Assembly (NCBI GenBank): GCA_037443085.1 | Contig: JBBIPA010000009.1 | Location: 1 to 53,950, forward strand | Length of the DNA stretch: 53,950 nucleotides | Reading direction: 5' to 3' | DNA from: JBBIPA01 sp037443085 | Lineage (GTDB): Bacteria; Chloroflexota; Dehalococcoidia; GIF9; UBA5629 | Shown here: positions 1-8,903 of the stretch, one piece after another | Position numbering within the stretch: the first letter of the stretch is position 1 | Layout of the letters: each line of letters starts with the position of its first letter | The notes under the pieces: generated by a model | What the model was told of the DNA's origin: nothing | The model's input: the letters and a program-made list of their open reading frames with translations, nothing else | The model's database searches: none | Position numbers and translations under genes: made by a program

Positions 1-580
1 CACCGGCTTGTGTTCTTATTTTCATGCCTTTCAAATCATCAACCACCTTTACCGCCTTCTTGGTGTCGATGGGTGCGCCCTAGTGAGTATGCACCAGCAG
101 CAACTTCACATCCTTGTACTCAGCCTGCATCTCAGGGAACTTCTTGTAGTTATTCCACATGGCCAGGCTGCCGCCCAGAGCATTAGGAACACCAAGACAG
201 GGTTGGGAAAGTATATCGCTCAGCGGGAATCGTCCAGGATAAAATCCAATGAAGCCCCAGGCAATATCAGTAACCTTGTTGAGTACGCTATCATAAGCCG
301 CGGGACCTTTGAACAATTGCTCTGTAGGATAAATGGTTAGTTTCACCTTGCCATTGGTAGCTTTTTCTACCTCTTCAGCCCAAGCTTTGTTGGCGGCAGT
401 ACCGGGGCCTACCAGTGAGTCATGGTGAGCCAGCTTCAACTCAATAGGTTTTACCGGTGCCGGAGCGGGAGCCGGGGCTGGTGCTGGAGCCGGCTTTGGT
501 GCCGGAGCCGGAGCACAACCAGCCAAAACGACCGCGCTAATTAAGATGATGGCTAACAAAACGAAAATGAGCTTTTTCAT
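1..580 (-). pseudogene. TRAP transporter solute receptor (DctP family), interrupted by in-frame TAG; runs off the window
   Basis: TRAP receptors are extracytoplasmic proteins that capture organic acids for a DctQM membrane pair. The ATG at 580 follows AAGGGGG. The N-terminus is a lipoprotein signal with lipobox VVLAGC, then a Pro-Ala linker and a DctP domain (ELKLAHHD..., LTIYPTEQLF). The frame stops at a TAG (80-82) after VKLLLVHTH, but reading past it in the same frame gives typical DctP sequence (GAPIDTKKAVKVVDDLKGMK) up to base 2. So the gene carries a single nonsense codon and is not a natural terminus. A nonsense mutation (TGG or CAG to TAG) or base-call error is likeliest. Amber recoding is possible but unsupported, because TAG ends many intact genes here. 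The rest lies outside the window. Confidence 0.85.
454..516. repeat. Low-complexity Pro-Ala codon repeat in the receptor linker
   Basis: A GC-rich run of imperfect six-base units (GCCGGA/GCTGGT type on the + strand) encodes an alternating Ala-Pro linker just after the lipoprotein cysteine. It probably tethers the receptor domain to the membrane. Such repeats readily change length by slippage. Confidence 0.7.
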
Positions 581-683
581 GCTTGTTAAACCCCCTTTCA
601 CATCCACTCTACTTTATTGTAGCCTCTTGCATTCAGTGAGCTTGTTCACATAAACACCACCTCCTTAATGGTTTGCGTTATGT

Positions 684-712
684 AACATAAGTACTTGAAG
701 GTACGCACTCAA
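684..712 (-). promoter_or_regulatory. Putative sigma-70 promoter for the TRAP receptor gene
   Basis: On the minus strand TTGAGT (707-712) and TATGTT (684-689) are separated by 17 bases. This leaves a leader of roughly 100 bases before the ATG at 580. The leader contains a very strong Shine-Dalgarno run (AAGGAGGTGGTG) followed by ATG-TGA at 646-651 and an 11-codon GTG frame (614-649). The rest of 608-843 holds no recognised gene. Confidence 0.4.
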
Positions 713-791
713 AATGCCATTTCAGAATAGTACATTATAGCATCATTGTCAACCGTAGCTGGGCTCATTTGCCTCGTAGAAACTGTTCTTC

Positions 792-821
792 TTGCATTTA
801 TGCTCACCTCTGTTTTATAGT
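792..821 (+). promoter_or_regulatory. Putative promoter for ychF
   Basis: TTGCAT (792-797) and TATAGT (816-821) are 18 bases apart, ending 22 bases before the ATG at 844. The match is moderate. Confidence 0.4.
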
Positions 822-843
822 AAATCAGAAAAGTGGTGTGCTT

Positions 844-1944
844 ATGCAAACTACAATTATCGGGCTGCCCAAAAGTGGCAAAACCACCATCTTCAACGCT
901 TTGACCAAAGGCAAAGCCGAGGTGGCCGCCTATGCACATACAGCTTTGACTCCTAATATGGGGGTAGCTAAGGTGCCAGAACCGAGGCTGAAGGCTCTGG
1001 AAAACATCTTCCAGCCTAAGAAGATTACGCCGGCTGAGATAAAGTATGTTGACATAGCGGGTAGCAGTAAGGGATTCGGGAAAGGTGATGGGATAGGAGG
1101 TCAATACCTTAACTATCTCAGCGATACTGATGCTCTGCTTCAAGTAGTACGTAGCTTCGGTAATGAGAATGTGCCCCATATAGAGGGAAATATCGACCCG
1201 GTACGTGATATTTCAATTATGGACCTGGAACTTATCTTTTCCGACTTAACTATAATCGAGAGAAGGATGGAGCGAATCGATACCGGTTTGAAAGGGGCAA
1301 AAACAGCAGAGCGTGACCTGCTAATGAAAGAGCAAGCATTACTTAAGCAGATAAAAGTTAAGTTAGAAAAGGATACGCCAGTATGGCAACAGGGCTTGAA
1401 CAATGAAGAATTAAAAAGCCTATCGAACTACCAGTTTCTTACTGCAAAACCTATGCTTGTCATCATGAATATCGGCGAGAATCAGATAGGAGAAACAGCG
1501 GCTCTGGAAGCTAATCTGCGTTCAAAGTATTCTCACACCCAGTTTGAGGTGGTAGCTTTATGCGGCAAACTGGAGATGGAGCTGGCACAGCTTAATGAGA
1601 CTGAGGCTGGAGAATTCCGTAAAGCACTGGGATTAACCGAATCGGCGCTAGATCGCATGGTCAGGGCTTCATATCATCTACTGGGGCTTATTTCTTTCTT
1701 TACCACTGTTTCCGCTGAATTGAGAGCATGGACCATACCTCGAGGAACTACAGTGATAAAAGCTGCAGGTAAAATTCATTCTGACATGGAAAAGGGATTC
1801 ATCCGGGCTGAAGTTGTAAGCTTTGATGACTTGAAGAAATGCGGGGGACTGGCCGAAGCGAAGAGACTTGGCTTACTCAGACTTGAAGGCAAGAACTACC
1901 TTGTTCAGGATGGGGATATCATAACCTTCCTGTTCAATGTTTAG
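844..1944 (+). CDS. ychF: YchF/Obg-type ribosome-associated ATPase
   Basis: Cytosolic P-loop NTPase of the Obg/YchF family, 366 aa, close to the usual 363-ish. The P-loop GLPKSGKTT is at residues 7-15. The G3 region is VDIAG, and the G4 position reads NIGEN instead of NKxD, as in YchF proteins, which prefer ATP. The C-terminus is a TGS domain ending in the ligand-like segment VQDGDIITFLFNV. The ATG at 844 was chosen because the P-loop then falls at the normal distance; longer in-frame starts upstream add non-homologous sequence. The sequence is rather divergent from textbook YchF (GSSKGFGKGDGIGGQYL in place of GASKGEGLGNKFL). The family binds ribosomes and is linked to stress responses. Confidence 0.85.
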   Translation: MQTTIIGLPKSGKTTIFNALTKGKAEVAAYAHTALTPNMGVAKVPEPRLKALENIFQPKKITPAEIKYVDIAGSSKGFGKGDGIGGQYLNYLSDTDALLQVVRSFGNENVPHIEGNIDPVRDISIMDLELIFSDLTIIERRMERIDTGLKGAKTAERDLLMKEQALLKQIKVKLEKDTPVWQQGLNNEELKSLSNYQFLTAKPMLVIMNIGENQIGETAALEANLRSKYSHTQFEVVALCGKLEMELAQLNETEAGEFRKALGLTESALDRMVRASYHLLGLISFFTTVSAELRAWTIPRGTTVIKAAGKIHSDMEKGFIRAEVVSFDDLKKCGGLAEAKRLGLLRLEGKNYLVQDGDIITFLFNV

Positions 1945-2080
1945 CAGCATCATCACTAGCGCTTATAAGCCGTCCGACTCGTCAGACGTTTTCCATACTA
2001 AGTTAGTAAGTGCTATACTCAAAGTACTCCAAAAAATAGCAGACATTGCTACAGCTTGCGTAGTCAAGAAAAGGAGCATT

Positions 2081-4345
2081 ATGAAACAAAAAGTAAAAGT
2101 GATCGTCAGGTTTGGGGAAATAGGGAAGGATGACATCTCACTGGTAGGCGGTAAAGGTGCCAATCTGGGCGAAATGGCTAATGCGAGGATCCCGGTACCA
2201 CCAGGCTTTGTGGTGACTTCAGAAGCCTATTTTGAGTTCCTGAAAGGACGACTTACTCATGAAATTAGCCAGTATCTCCAGTCTTTGGACGTTAACGACA
2301 GTAAAAAACTTCAGGAAATAGCAAATATAATTAAAGACAAGATTTCGAGTACACACATGCCTTCCTACATGGCCGATGAGATCAAGAATGCCTATCACAA
2401 ACTCGGTGATGGGCTTGTGGCAGTACGCTCTTCAGCAACAGCCGAGGATTTGCCACAAGCCTCTTTTGCCGGGCAACAACGCACCTTTCTTAATATTCAA
2501 GGCGATGAGACGGTGGTGAAGGCAGTTCAAGGTTGCTGGGCGTCATTGTTTGAACCGAGAGCTATATTCTACCGACATCAACATGGGTTTGCTCATTTGA
2601 ATGTCGGCATTGCCGTGGTCGTTCAAAAAATGGTGCAATCCGAAATATCGGGGGTCCTGTTTACCGTTGAACCACTAAGTAACGATGAAACTAAGATCCT
2701 CATTGAGGCAATCTATGGTCTTGGCGAATATATAGTTTCCGGCGAGGTGAATCCCGACCTCTATCTATTAGATAAGGACAAGTTGCAGATTATTGACAAG
2801 AAGATAAAAAAACAGGAATGGCAATTAGCCAGAAATCCAAGTGTTTCTGTTGGCGAGCTGGAGTCAAATATTCGAGTCGAAGTTCCGGTATCTCAACAAA
2901 ATGCTCAGAAACTAGCGGACAAGGACATAATTGCTCTAGCTCAACTAGGTAAATTGATCGAAAACCTGCACAAATCACCACAAGATATTGAGTGGGCAAA
3001 ACAAGGCAAGGAACTTTACGTTGTTCAGGCTCGTCCTGTAACTGCTCTGGCAAATAAAGTAAACTTGAATACACTCCCTTTAAGTAATACCAGGGCTATT
3101 CTAACTGGCATAGCGGCCAGTCCCGGCATCACATCCGGCCCTGTAAGGATTATTACTGATGCATCACAAATAGGTGCGGTTCGGGATGGTGATGTACTGG
3201 TAGCCAAAATCACTACTCCCGATTTTGTACCTGCAATGAAGCGTGCTATAGCTATAGTAACCGAACGTGGTGGAAGAACTGCCCACGCAGCAATTGTAAG
3301 CCGTGAGCTCGGTATTCCCTGTGTGGTAGGAACAGATGAGGCGACCAAGATATTACGAGATGGGCAGGAGATAACGGTTGACGGATATCGAGGTAGAGTT
3401 TATTCTGGCAAAGTGATAGATAAGATCAAGGTTACACCGTCTGCAGGAAACCGCGAGCACATCAAAACCCGTACCAAAGTTTTTGTCAATTTAGCGGAAC
3501 CAGACTTAGCTGAGGTAGTTGCAGCCAAAAACGTGGATGGTGTTGGTTTATTGAGGGCTGAGTTTATGGTTGCTCAAATCGGTGTTCACCCTCGGGTTAT
3601 GCTACATGAGGGAAAAGGTTCTCAATTTATTGATTCCCTATCAAAAGGCATTAGCACTTTTACCAAAGCCTTCCACCCTCGCCCTGTCATCTACCGGACT
3701 ACGGACTTCAAAACCAATGAGTATAGGAACTTACGCGGTGGTGATAAATATGAAGATATCGAGGAGAATCCCATGTTAGGCTATCGCGGCTGCTCACGAT
3801 ATACTCAGGAAATTGAAGTCTTACGGTTAGAAACAAAGGCCATCGAAAAAGTATGCGAGAACTACGATAACCTCTGGGTTATGATTCCGTTTGTCCGTTT
3901 TGTAGATGAGATGGTACATATAAAGAATTTCTTTGCGGCAGAGGGATTGTATCAATTCCCCCATTTTAAATTATGGATGATGGTTGAGGTGCCCTCGAAT
4001 ATATTCCTTATTGATAAGTTTATAGACGTCGGCATTGACGGTATTTCCATTGGTTCTAACGATTTGACGCAGCTTATCTTAGGCATAGACAGAGATAATG
4101 CCAAGCTGGCACCACAATTCGATGAAAAGAATGAAGCTGTTCTCAAGGCTCTGGAGATTGCCATTAAAGCAGCTACTAAAAGGGGAGTCTCCTGCTCCAT
4201 TTGTGGACAGGCACCTTCAGTATATCCAGAGCTCACTCGAAAGTTAGTTGAGTTTGGAGTTACCTCGGTATCGGTCAGTCCAGATATGATCAACGAGACC
4301 AGGCACATCATTGCTTCTGCTGAAGAAGAACTTGGCAAGTCATAA
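2081..4345 (+). CDS. ppsA: Phosphoenolpyruvate synthase
   Basis: Converts pyruvate, ATP and water to PEP, AMP and phosphate, the entry to gluconeogenesis. It is 754 aa, slightly shorter than the E. coli enzyme (792). Domains in order: ATP-grasp N-terminal part (LVGGKGANLGEM; AVRSSATAEDLPQASFAGQQ), the swivelling phosphohistidine domain with GGRTAHAAIVSRELGIPCVVG (His about residue 402), and the C-terminal PEP-binding TIM barrel (GVGLLRAEF, GSNDLTQLILGIDRD, and SCSICGQAPS with the catalytic Cys). The ATG at 2081 has AAGGAG seven bases upstream. The open frame begins inside ychF, but that extension is not conserved-looking. Pyruvate phosphate dikinase is a relative, but length and motifs favour PpsA. 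Confidence 0.95.
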   Translation: MKQKVKVIVRFGEIGKDDISLVGGKGANLGEMANARIPVPPGFVVTSEAYFEFLKGRLTHEISQYLQSLDVNDSKKLQEIANIIKDKISSTHMPSYMADEIKNAYHKLGDGLVAVRSSATAEDLPQASFAGQQRTFLNIQGDETVVKAVQGCWASLFEPRAIFYRHQHGFAHLNVGIAVVVQKMVQSEISGVLFTVEPLSNDETKILIEAIYGLGEYIVSGEVNPDLYLLDKDKLQIIDKKIKKQEWQLARNPSVSVGELESNIRVEVPVSQQNAQKLADKDIIALAQLGKLIENLHKSPQDIEWAKQGKELYVVQARPVTALANKVNLNTLPLSNTRAILTGIAASPGITSGPVRIITDASQIGAVRDGDVLVAKITTPDFVPAMKRAIAIVTERGGRTAHAAIVSRELGIPCVVGTDEATKILRDGQEITVDGYRGRVYSGKVIDKIKVTPSAGNREHIKTRTKVFVNLAEPDLAEVVAAKNVDGVGLLRAEFMVAQIGVHPRVMLHEGKGSQFIDSLSKGISTFTKAFHPRPVIYRTTDFKTNEYRNLRGGDKYEDIEENPMLGYRGCSRYTQEIEVLRLETKAIEKVCENYDNLWVMIPFVRFVDEMVHIKNFFAAEGLYQFPHFKLWMMVEVPSNIFLIDKFIDVGIDGISIGSNDLTQLILGIDRDNAKLAPQFDEKNEAVLKALEIAIKAATKRGVSCSICGQAPSVYPELTRKLVEFGVTSVSVSPDMINETRHIIASAEEELGKS

Positions 4346-4382
4346 GATTATAGTAGAATAAATAAAAGAGCTTAGCTTTTCT

Positions 4383-5444
4383 ATGACTGACCTACATGTA
4401 AGACAGCGGATAGAAAATGCCGAAGATAACCTCTCTCCCTATGCCACGAAAAACAGGTTTAGCAGAGGCAGGGTCAGAGTAGAGGATCCCTGTCCCCTGC
4501 GCACAGCCTTTCAGCGTGACCGCGACCGTATCATACATTCCAACGCCTTCCGTCGTTTGAAACATAAGACCCAGGTCTTTATTGCACCGCTGGGGGACCA
4601 CTATGTTACCCGGCTTACACACACCCTGGAAGTTTCCCAGGTGGCTCGCACTATCTCCCGGGCACTTCGCCTCAACGAGGATTTAACCGAGGCAATTGCA
4701 CTGGGGCATGACTTGGGACATACCCCTTTCGGACATCTGGGAGAAGAAATCCTAAACGAGCTCTGCCCAGGAGGATTCCGACACAACGAACAAAGTCTGA
4801 GAGTAGTCGATATGCTGGAAAAATATGGGCAGGGACTAAACCTGACGTGGGAAGTGCGTGATGGTATCCTGCATCACTCCAAGGGCTGTATCGACATTCT
4901 TGGCGAGGGCTGGTCTGAGGTGGGCACTGTGGAAGGTCAGGTAGTTAAGATAGCGGATATTGTAGCTTACATTAATCATGATGTCGATGATGCCATCAGA
5001 GCAGGCATTATCACCGAGCAAGACCTGCCAAAACCGGTAATCAAAGCTCTCGGTAATTCTGCCTCACGGAGGATAAATACTCTGGTGCTTGATATAGTTA
5101 CTTATACTCTTGAAACCATTTCTCATAGCAATCCTCCGCATGCTGTAGTGAGCATAAGCCCAGCCATCCTGGAGGTCTCTAACAGTTTGCGTGAGTTTCT
5201 TTTTGACAAGGTGTATAATTCTAACTTAGCCATCAGAGATAAAGATAAGGCTAATGAGGTTGTCCACACTCTCTTCTCCTATTTCTCTCATCATCCTGAA
5301 AAGTTGCCCGAAGAATATAATTTCCGTGATGATAATGCAGAGCGCAAGATAACTGATTATATTGCTGGGATGACTGACCAGTACGCAGTGAGAACGGCTA
5401 GCGCTATCTCCAAGAAAAAATATACCTTCTCAAAACTACTTTAG
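4383..5444 (+). CDS. dgt: dGTPase-like HD-domain triphosphohydrolase
   Basis: 353 aa HD-domain dNTP triphosphohydrolase that cleaves dGTP (or other dNTPs) to the nucleoside and triphosphate. Metal-binding motifs are visible: RRLKHKTQVF, then HTLEVSQVAR, then the HD pair in GHDLGHTPFGHLGE, and later the helix KIADIVAYINHDVDDA. It belongs to the shorter deoxyguanosinetriphosphate triphosphohydrolase-like group, not the longer E. coli Dgt. The gene stands directly before dnaG and rpoD, which fits co-transcription of DNA-replication and nucleotide-pool genes. No strong ribosome binding site is seen before the ATG. Confidence 0.9.
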   Translation: MTDLHVRQRIENAEDNLSPYATKNRFSRGRVRVEDPCPLRTAFQRDRDRIIHSNAFRRLKHKTQVFIAPLGDHYVTRLTHTLEVSQVARTISRALRLNEDLTEAIALGHDLGHTPFGHLGEEILNELCPGGFRHNEQSLRVVDMLEKYGQGLNLTWEVRDGILHHSKGCIDILGEGWSEVGTVEGQVVKIADIVAYINHDVDDAIRAGIITEQDLPKPVIKALGNSASRRINTLVLDIVTYTLETISHSNPPHAVVSISPAILEVSNSLREFLFDKVYNSNLAIRDKDKANEVVHTLFSYFSHHPEKLPEEYNFRDDNAERKITDYIAGMTDQYAVRTASAISKKKYTFSKLL

Positions 5445-5461
5445 GGTTGCTAAAAAATAAG

Positions 5462-7267
5462 ATGAGCATTATCGAAGAGATAAAACAGAGACTGGACATA
5501 GTGGAGTTCATCGGGGAATACGTGAGACTGCAAAAGTCGGGGCGGAACTTTAGAGCTTTATGTCCTTTCCATTCTGAAAAGACACCTTCTTTCTTTGTAT
5601 TTCCTGAGCAGCAAGGCTGGCATTGTTTTGGCGCCTGTGGTACCGGTGGTGATATTTATTCTTTCGTAATGAAGAAAGAAGGAGCAGATTTCAGCCAGGC
5701 CCTCCGTCTCCTGGCTGAAAGAGCTGGTGTCACCTTAGTCAGTCCTGAAATCCAAACGAAAGAGGAGGAACAACGAGGGGAAAGGCTAATTCGAATTAAT
5801 GAGTCTGCCGCTGCCTACTACCATCATCTGCTTCTGAACACGGCAGCAGGCGGAAAAGCAAAAAGTTATTTAGCTCGGCGTGGCATATCATCGCAGACAA
5901 CAGAGAACTTTCAGCTCGGTTTTAGCCGGGATAGCTACGAAGATCTGCAAAAGCATTTGCTGGATGAGGGCTACGAGGAAGCTGACCTGCTCGCTTCTGG
6001 GTTAGTGCTTGAGCGTGACGGTGGCGGTTATTATGACCGATTCCGCAACCGGTTAATGTTTCCTATCCGGGATATCAAGAGTCACGTCATTGGTTTTGGT
6101 GCCAGGGCGCTCGATGAATCGTTGCCTAAGTATTTAAATTCTCCTCAGACGATGCTTTTTGACAAAAGCAGCACCCTTTACGCCATCGACCGTGCCAAAG
6201 AGTCCATTCGCAAGAAGAGTGAAGCTCTAATCATGGAAGGCTATATGGATGTACTCACAGCTCATCAGCATGGTTGGGATAATGCAGTTGCCTCCATGGG
6301 AACAGCCTTAACTGAAAAACAATTGGTTTTGTTGAGAAAGTTAACCAAGAATTTAGTACTAGCTCTCGATGCCGATATTGCCGGCGAGGAAGCCACATTA
6401 AGGATGGCCGAGACTATCGATATTGAAAATTATCTTCACACCGAGGTTAAGGTCGTTGTTCCCTCTCAAGGCAAGGACCCTGACGAGGAAATCAGGAATG
6501 ACCCAGCCTTATGGTCACAATCCCTTGAGAGAGCAATACCTATGATGGATTTCATTTTGGAAACAGTGAAAGAGAAAGTTGATTTGGGGAACGCTCAAGA
6601 CAAAGTATCCGCTGTGGAAAAGCTGTTGCCGGTGATCTCAAAAATAGATGACCCGATACGGCGGGGACACTATATCCAGAAAACAGCTCAGATGTTAAGG
6701 GTAAAAGAAACCGATCTGAGGGATCGCCTGGCACAACTCAGAATTACTAACCGAAAACGAAGCAACAAAGCAACCACTAGTCCTGTGGTGACAAAAAGTG
6801 TATCATTATTCTCTAGCCCTATCGAGGAGTACTGTTTGGGGTTACTTCTTCAATTCACCGGACTCCGTGCAGATGGCATGAAACTGAGTGAAGCCTATTT
6901 TGAATTCAATGAGAGCAAAGAGATCTTTTTAAAATGGCAACGGAGTGCTGATATTACTGCCATTAGAGACAATCTGGACTCTGCTTTGCATCCTCACCTT
7001 GCCAGCTTATTGACCAAGATATATCCACCAAGTATTAAAGGCAATGACGATAAACAGCGAAAAGCCTTAAGTGATTGTGTAGTTCGGCTTCGTGAAAAAT
7101 TACTTAAAAGTCTGGAGTTGAAAAAGGCAGAGCTTTTAGCGATGGAATCCGAAGCCGGAGGAGAAGGAGCAGAATTAGCCAAACTTATAGAGCAAGGCAT
7201 CGAAGAGAGCAGGCAATTGAAGCATATTTTTGCGGAGAAAAGCCATCGTCGGCATTCCATAGTATAA
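5462..7267 (+). CDS. dnaG: DNA primase
   Basis: Synthesises RNA primers at the replication fork. The N-terminal CHC2 zinc finger (CPFH...CFGAC, with three residues between the last two cysteines where two are more usual) precedes the catalytic core with DFSQALRLLAERAGV. The TOPRIM metal motifs are EGYMDV and ALDADIAG. The C-terminal DnaB-interacting region is poorly conserved as usual. ATG at 5462 gives the typical N-terminus MSIIEEIKQRLDIVEFIGEYV (601 aa). An in-frame TTG at 5447 would add five residues; the only SD-like AGGG sits between the dgt stop and that TTG, so the start is not certain. It lies within a dgt-dnaG-rpoD operon. Confidence 0.93.
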   Translation: MSIIEEIKQRLDIVEFIGEYVRLQKSGRNFRALCPFHSEKTPSFFVFPEQQGWHCFGACGTGGDIYSFVMKKEGADFSQALRLLAERAGVTLVSPEIQTKEEEQRGERLIRINESAAAYYHHLLLNTAAGGKAKSYLARRGISSQTTENFQLGFSRDSYEDLQKHLLDEGYEEADLLASGLVLERDGGGYYDRFRNRLMFPIRDIKSHVIGFGARALDESLPKYLNSPQTMLFDKSSTLYAIDRAKESIRKKSEALIMEGYMDVLTAHQHGWDNAVASMGTALTEKQLVLLRKLTKNLVLALDADIAGEEATLRMAETIDIENYLHTEVKVVVPSQGKDPDEEIRNDPALWSQSLERAIPMMDFILETVKEKVDLGNAQDKVSAVEKLLPVISKIDDPIRRGHYIQKTAQMLRVKETDLRDRLAQLRITNRKRSNKATTSPVVTKSVSLFSSPIEEYCLGLLLQFTGLRADGMKLSEAYFEFNESKEIFLKWQRSADITAIRDNLDSALHPHLASLLTKIYPPSIKGNDDKQRKALSDCVVRLREKLLKSLELKKAELLAMESEAGGEGAELAKLIEQGIEESRQLKHIFAEKSHRRHSIV

Positions 7268-7294
7268 TTCCAATAGTATAATAGAGGCATTGCT

Positions 7295-8875
7295 ATGAGA
7301 AAAGAAAAGCCCAAGAAGATGAATATGCCAGAAGATGATGAGCTGGTATCATTCTTCCCTGGTAAAAAAAAGACAGACAAGTTAGCCACTGATGATGTTG
7401 CTGACATCGACCAGGATTCTGATTCAGCGTACCTCCTTGAGGACTACGGGCCAAATGAGGATGACGAAGTTATTCCCCTGTGGGATGGGGAGGAACCTGT
7501 TGGCGTCGAGGAAGAACTAATCGAACAGCTAGATTCAGAATCCAAGCCAGTCATCGACCTGAGAGAAGTCGAGGCTGGGGAGCATGAGTCAATAGATGAC
7601 CCTGTTCATGTATATCTGCGCGAGATTGGTAAAGTCCCACTTCTCACCGCAAGAGATGAGAAGGTGTTGGCGAGCAAGTTAGAGGAAGCCAAGTATCTCA
7701 GGAAAATTGAGGAGCTTTACTTCCAGCAATATAATGTCTACCCTTCCCCGGAGGAGATAGTCGTTTATTTGCTTCGCCACTTCCTTGCCTCGAGTAATCT
7801 ACTGGATGTTCTCGCTGAAAAGCTTGGCCTCGCTGATGACATCGGTTTTGCAGATATCATTCTTGACGAGAAAATATCGGCATCTATTAACAGTGTTATC
7901 GATCCGCAACTAATTGCGAATCTTGCCGAGTCTAGCGGCAGAGATATCTTAGAAATCGAACAACGGTTGATAGATATTTCTTTGGACATCCGCCTTCTGC
8001 CACCAGAAGTTTTGGCTCTCATAGGTGGTGAAGCTTCCTGGGAGAAAGTGGAGGAACTAGTAAAAGAACCTGTAGGTCCGGAATTTCTGGTGACACTCCG
8101 CTCTAGAAGCCAGCAGTTTAAGACTTTCTTTGACAAAATTAAGAAAACAGCAGAGAAGGCTGAAAAACACTTGACCGAAGCAAATCTGCGGCTCGTGGTC
8201 AGCGTAGCTAAAAAATATGTCGGACATGGCATGCCGTTACTTGATCTTATCCAGGAAGGCAATATCGGCTTGGTGCGTGCTGTGGAGAAATTTGAATATA
8301 GAAAGGGCTATAAATTTAGTACCTATGCTACGTGGTGGATCAGGCAGGCGATAACCAGAGCGATCGCTGATCAGGCTAGAACAATCCGTATTCCAGTACA
8401 CATGGTCGAAACTATTAACAGATTGTTGCGAACAAATCGTCGTCTTGCTCAGGAATTTGGCCGCGAACCAAGTTACGAAGAGATCGGCAAAGGCATGGAC
8501 ATTCCTTCAGAGAAAGTAAGGGAAATTATGAAACTGTCCCAAATGCCCATATCTCTGGAAATGCCTATCGGAGAAGAAGAGGATAGCCATCTTGGTGACT
8601 TTATTGAGGACCGCGCTACTATGCCTCCGGCTGATGCTGCGTCGAGGGAACTGCTAAAAGCACAACTGAATGCAGTACTCAAGGAGCTTAGCGACCGCGA
8701 GCGAAGGGTGTTGCTACTCAGGTTTGGGTTGGAAGACGGCAGGGCACGCACATTGGAAGAGGTAGGAAAAGAGTTTAATGTAACTCGAGAGAGAATCCGC
8801 CAGATTGAAGCGAAGGCATTGCGCAAATTACGCCATCCCAGTCGCAGCAGGAAGCTAAAAGACTATCTCGAGTAA
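7295..8875 (+). CDS. rpoD: Primary RNA polymerase sigma factor (sigma-70)
   Basis: 526 aa housekeeping sigma factor. After an acidic, poorly conserved N-terminus come region 1.2 (DDPVHVYLREIGKVPLLTARDE), region 2 (LRLVVSVAKKYVGHG, LIQEGNIGLVRAVEKFEY, KFSTYATWWIRQAI), region 3, and region 4 with the helix-turn-helix TLEEVGKEFNVTRERIRQIE near the C-terminus. Region 2.4 residues TYATWWIRQAI match recognition of TATAAT, in line with the promoters seen in this window. It is 27 bases downstream of dnaG, the classical macromolecular-synthesis order. The ATG at 7295 follows an AGAGG; an ATG at 7319 is an alternative. Confidence 0.96.
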   Translation: MRKEKPKKMNMPEDDELVSFFPGKKKTDKLATDDVADIDQDSDSAYLLEDYGPNEDDEVIPLWDGEEPVGVEEELIEQLDSESKPVIDLREVEAGEHESIDDPVHVYLREIGKVPLLTARDEKVLASKLEEAKYLRKIEELYFQQYNVYPSPEEIVVYLLRHFLASSNLLDVLAEKLGLADDIGFADIILDEKISASINSVIDPQLIANLAESSGRDILEIEQRLIDISLDIRLLPPEVLALIGGEASWEKVEELVKEPVGPEFLVTLRSRSQQFKTFFDKIKKTAEKAEKHLTEANLRLVVSVAKKYVGHGMPLLDLIQEGNIGLVRAVEKFEYRKGYKFSTYATWWIRQAITRAIADQARTIRIPVHMVETINRLLRTNRRLAQEFGREPSYEEIGKGMDIPSEKVREIMKLSQMPISLEMPIGEEEDSHLGDFIEDRATMPPADAASRELLKAQLNAVLKELSDRERRVLLLRFGLEDGRARTLEEVGKEFNVTRERIRQIEAKALRKLRHPSRSRKLKDYLE

Positions 8876-8903
8876 CTGAAAGATATGCTTAGGAGTTAGA
8901 TAA

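Noticed and set aside
80..82. Pyrrolysine or other recoding of the TAG in the DctP gene
   Set aside because: TAG is used as the ordinary stop of several intact genes here (ychF, dgt, mcmA, atpA, atpG, atpD), and no pyl gene is in view. Kept only as a test in the finding.
709..1179. 156-codon open frame on the minus strand over ychF
   Set aside because: It is antisense to the conserved GTPase domain, has no recognisable motif and no ribosome binding site; one of many shadow frames.
5447..5461. TTG start for dnaG five codons upstream
   Set aside because: The ATG at 5462 gives the standard primase N-terminus, and the TTG lies too close to the AGGG to be served by it.
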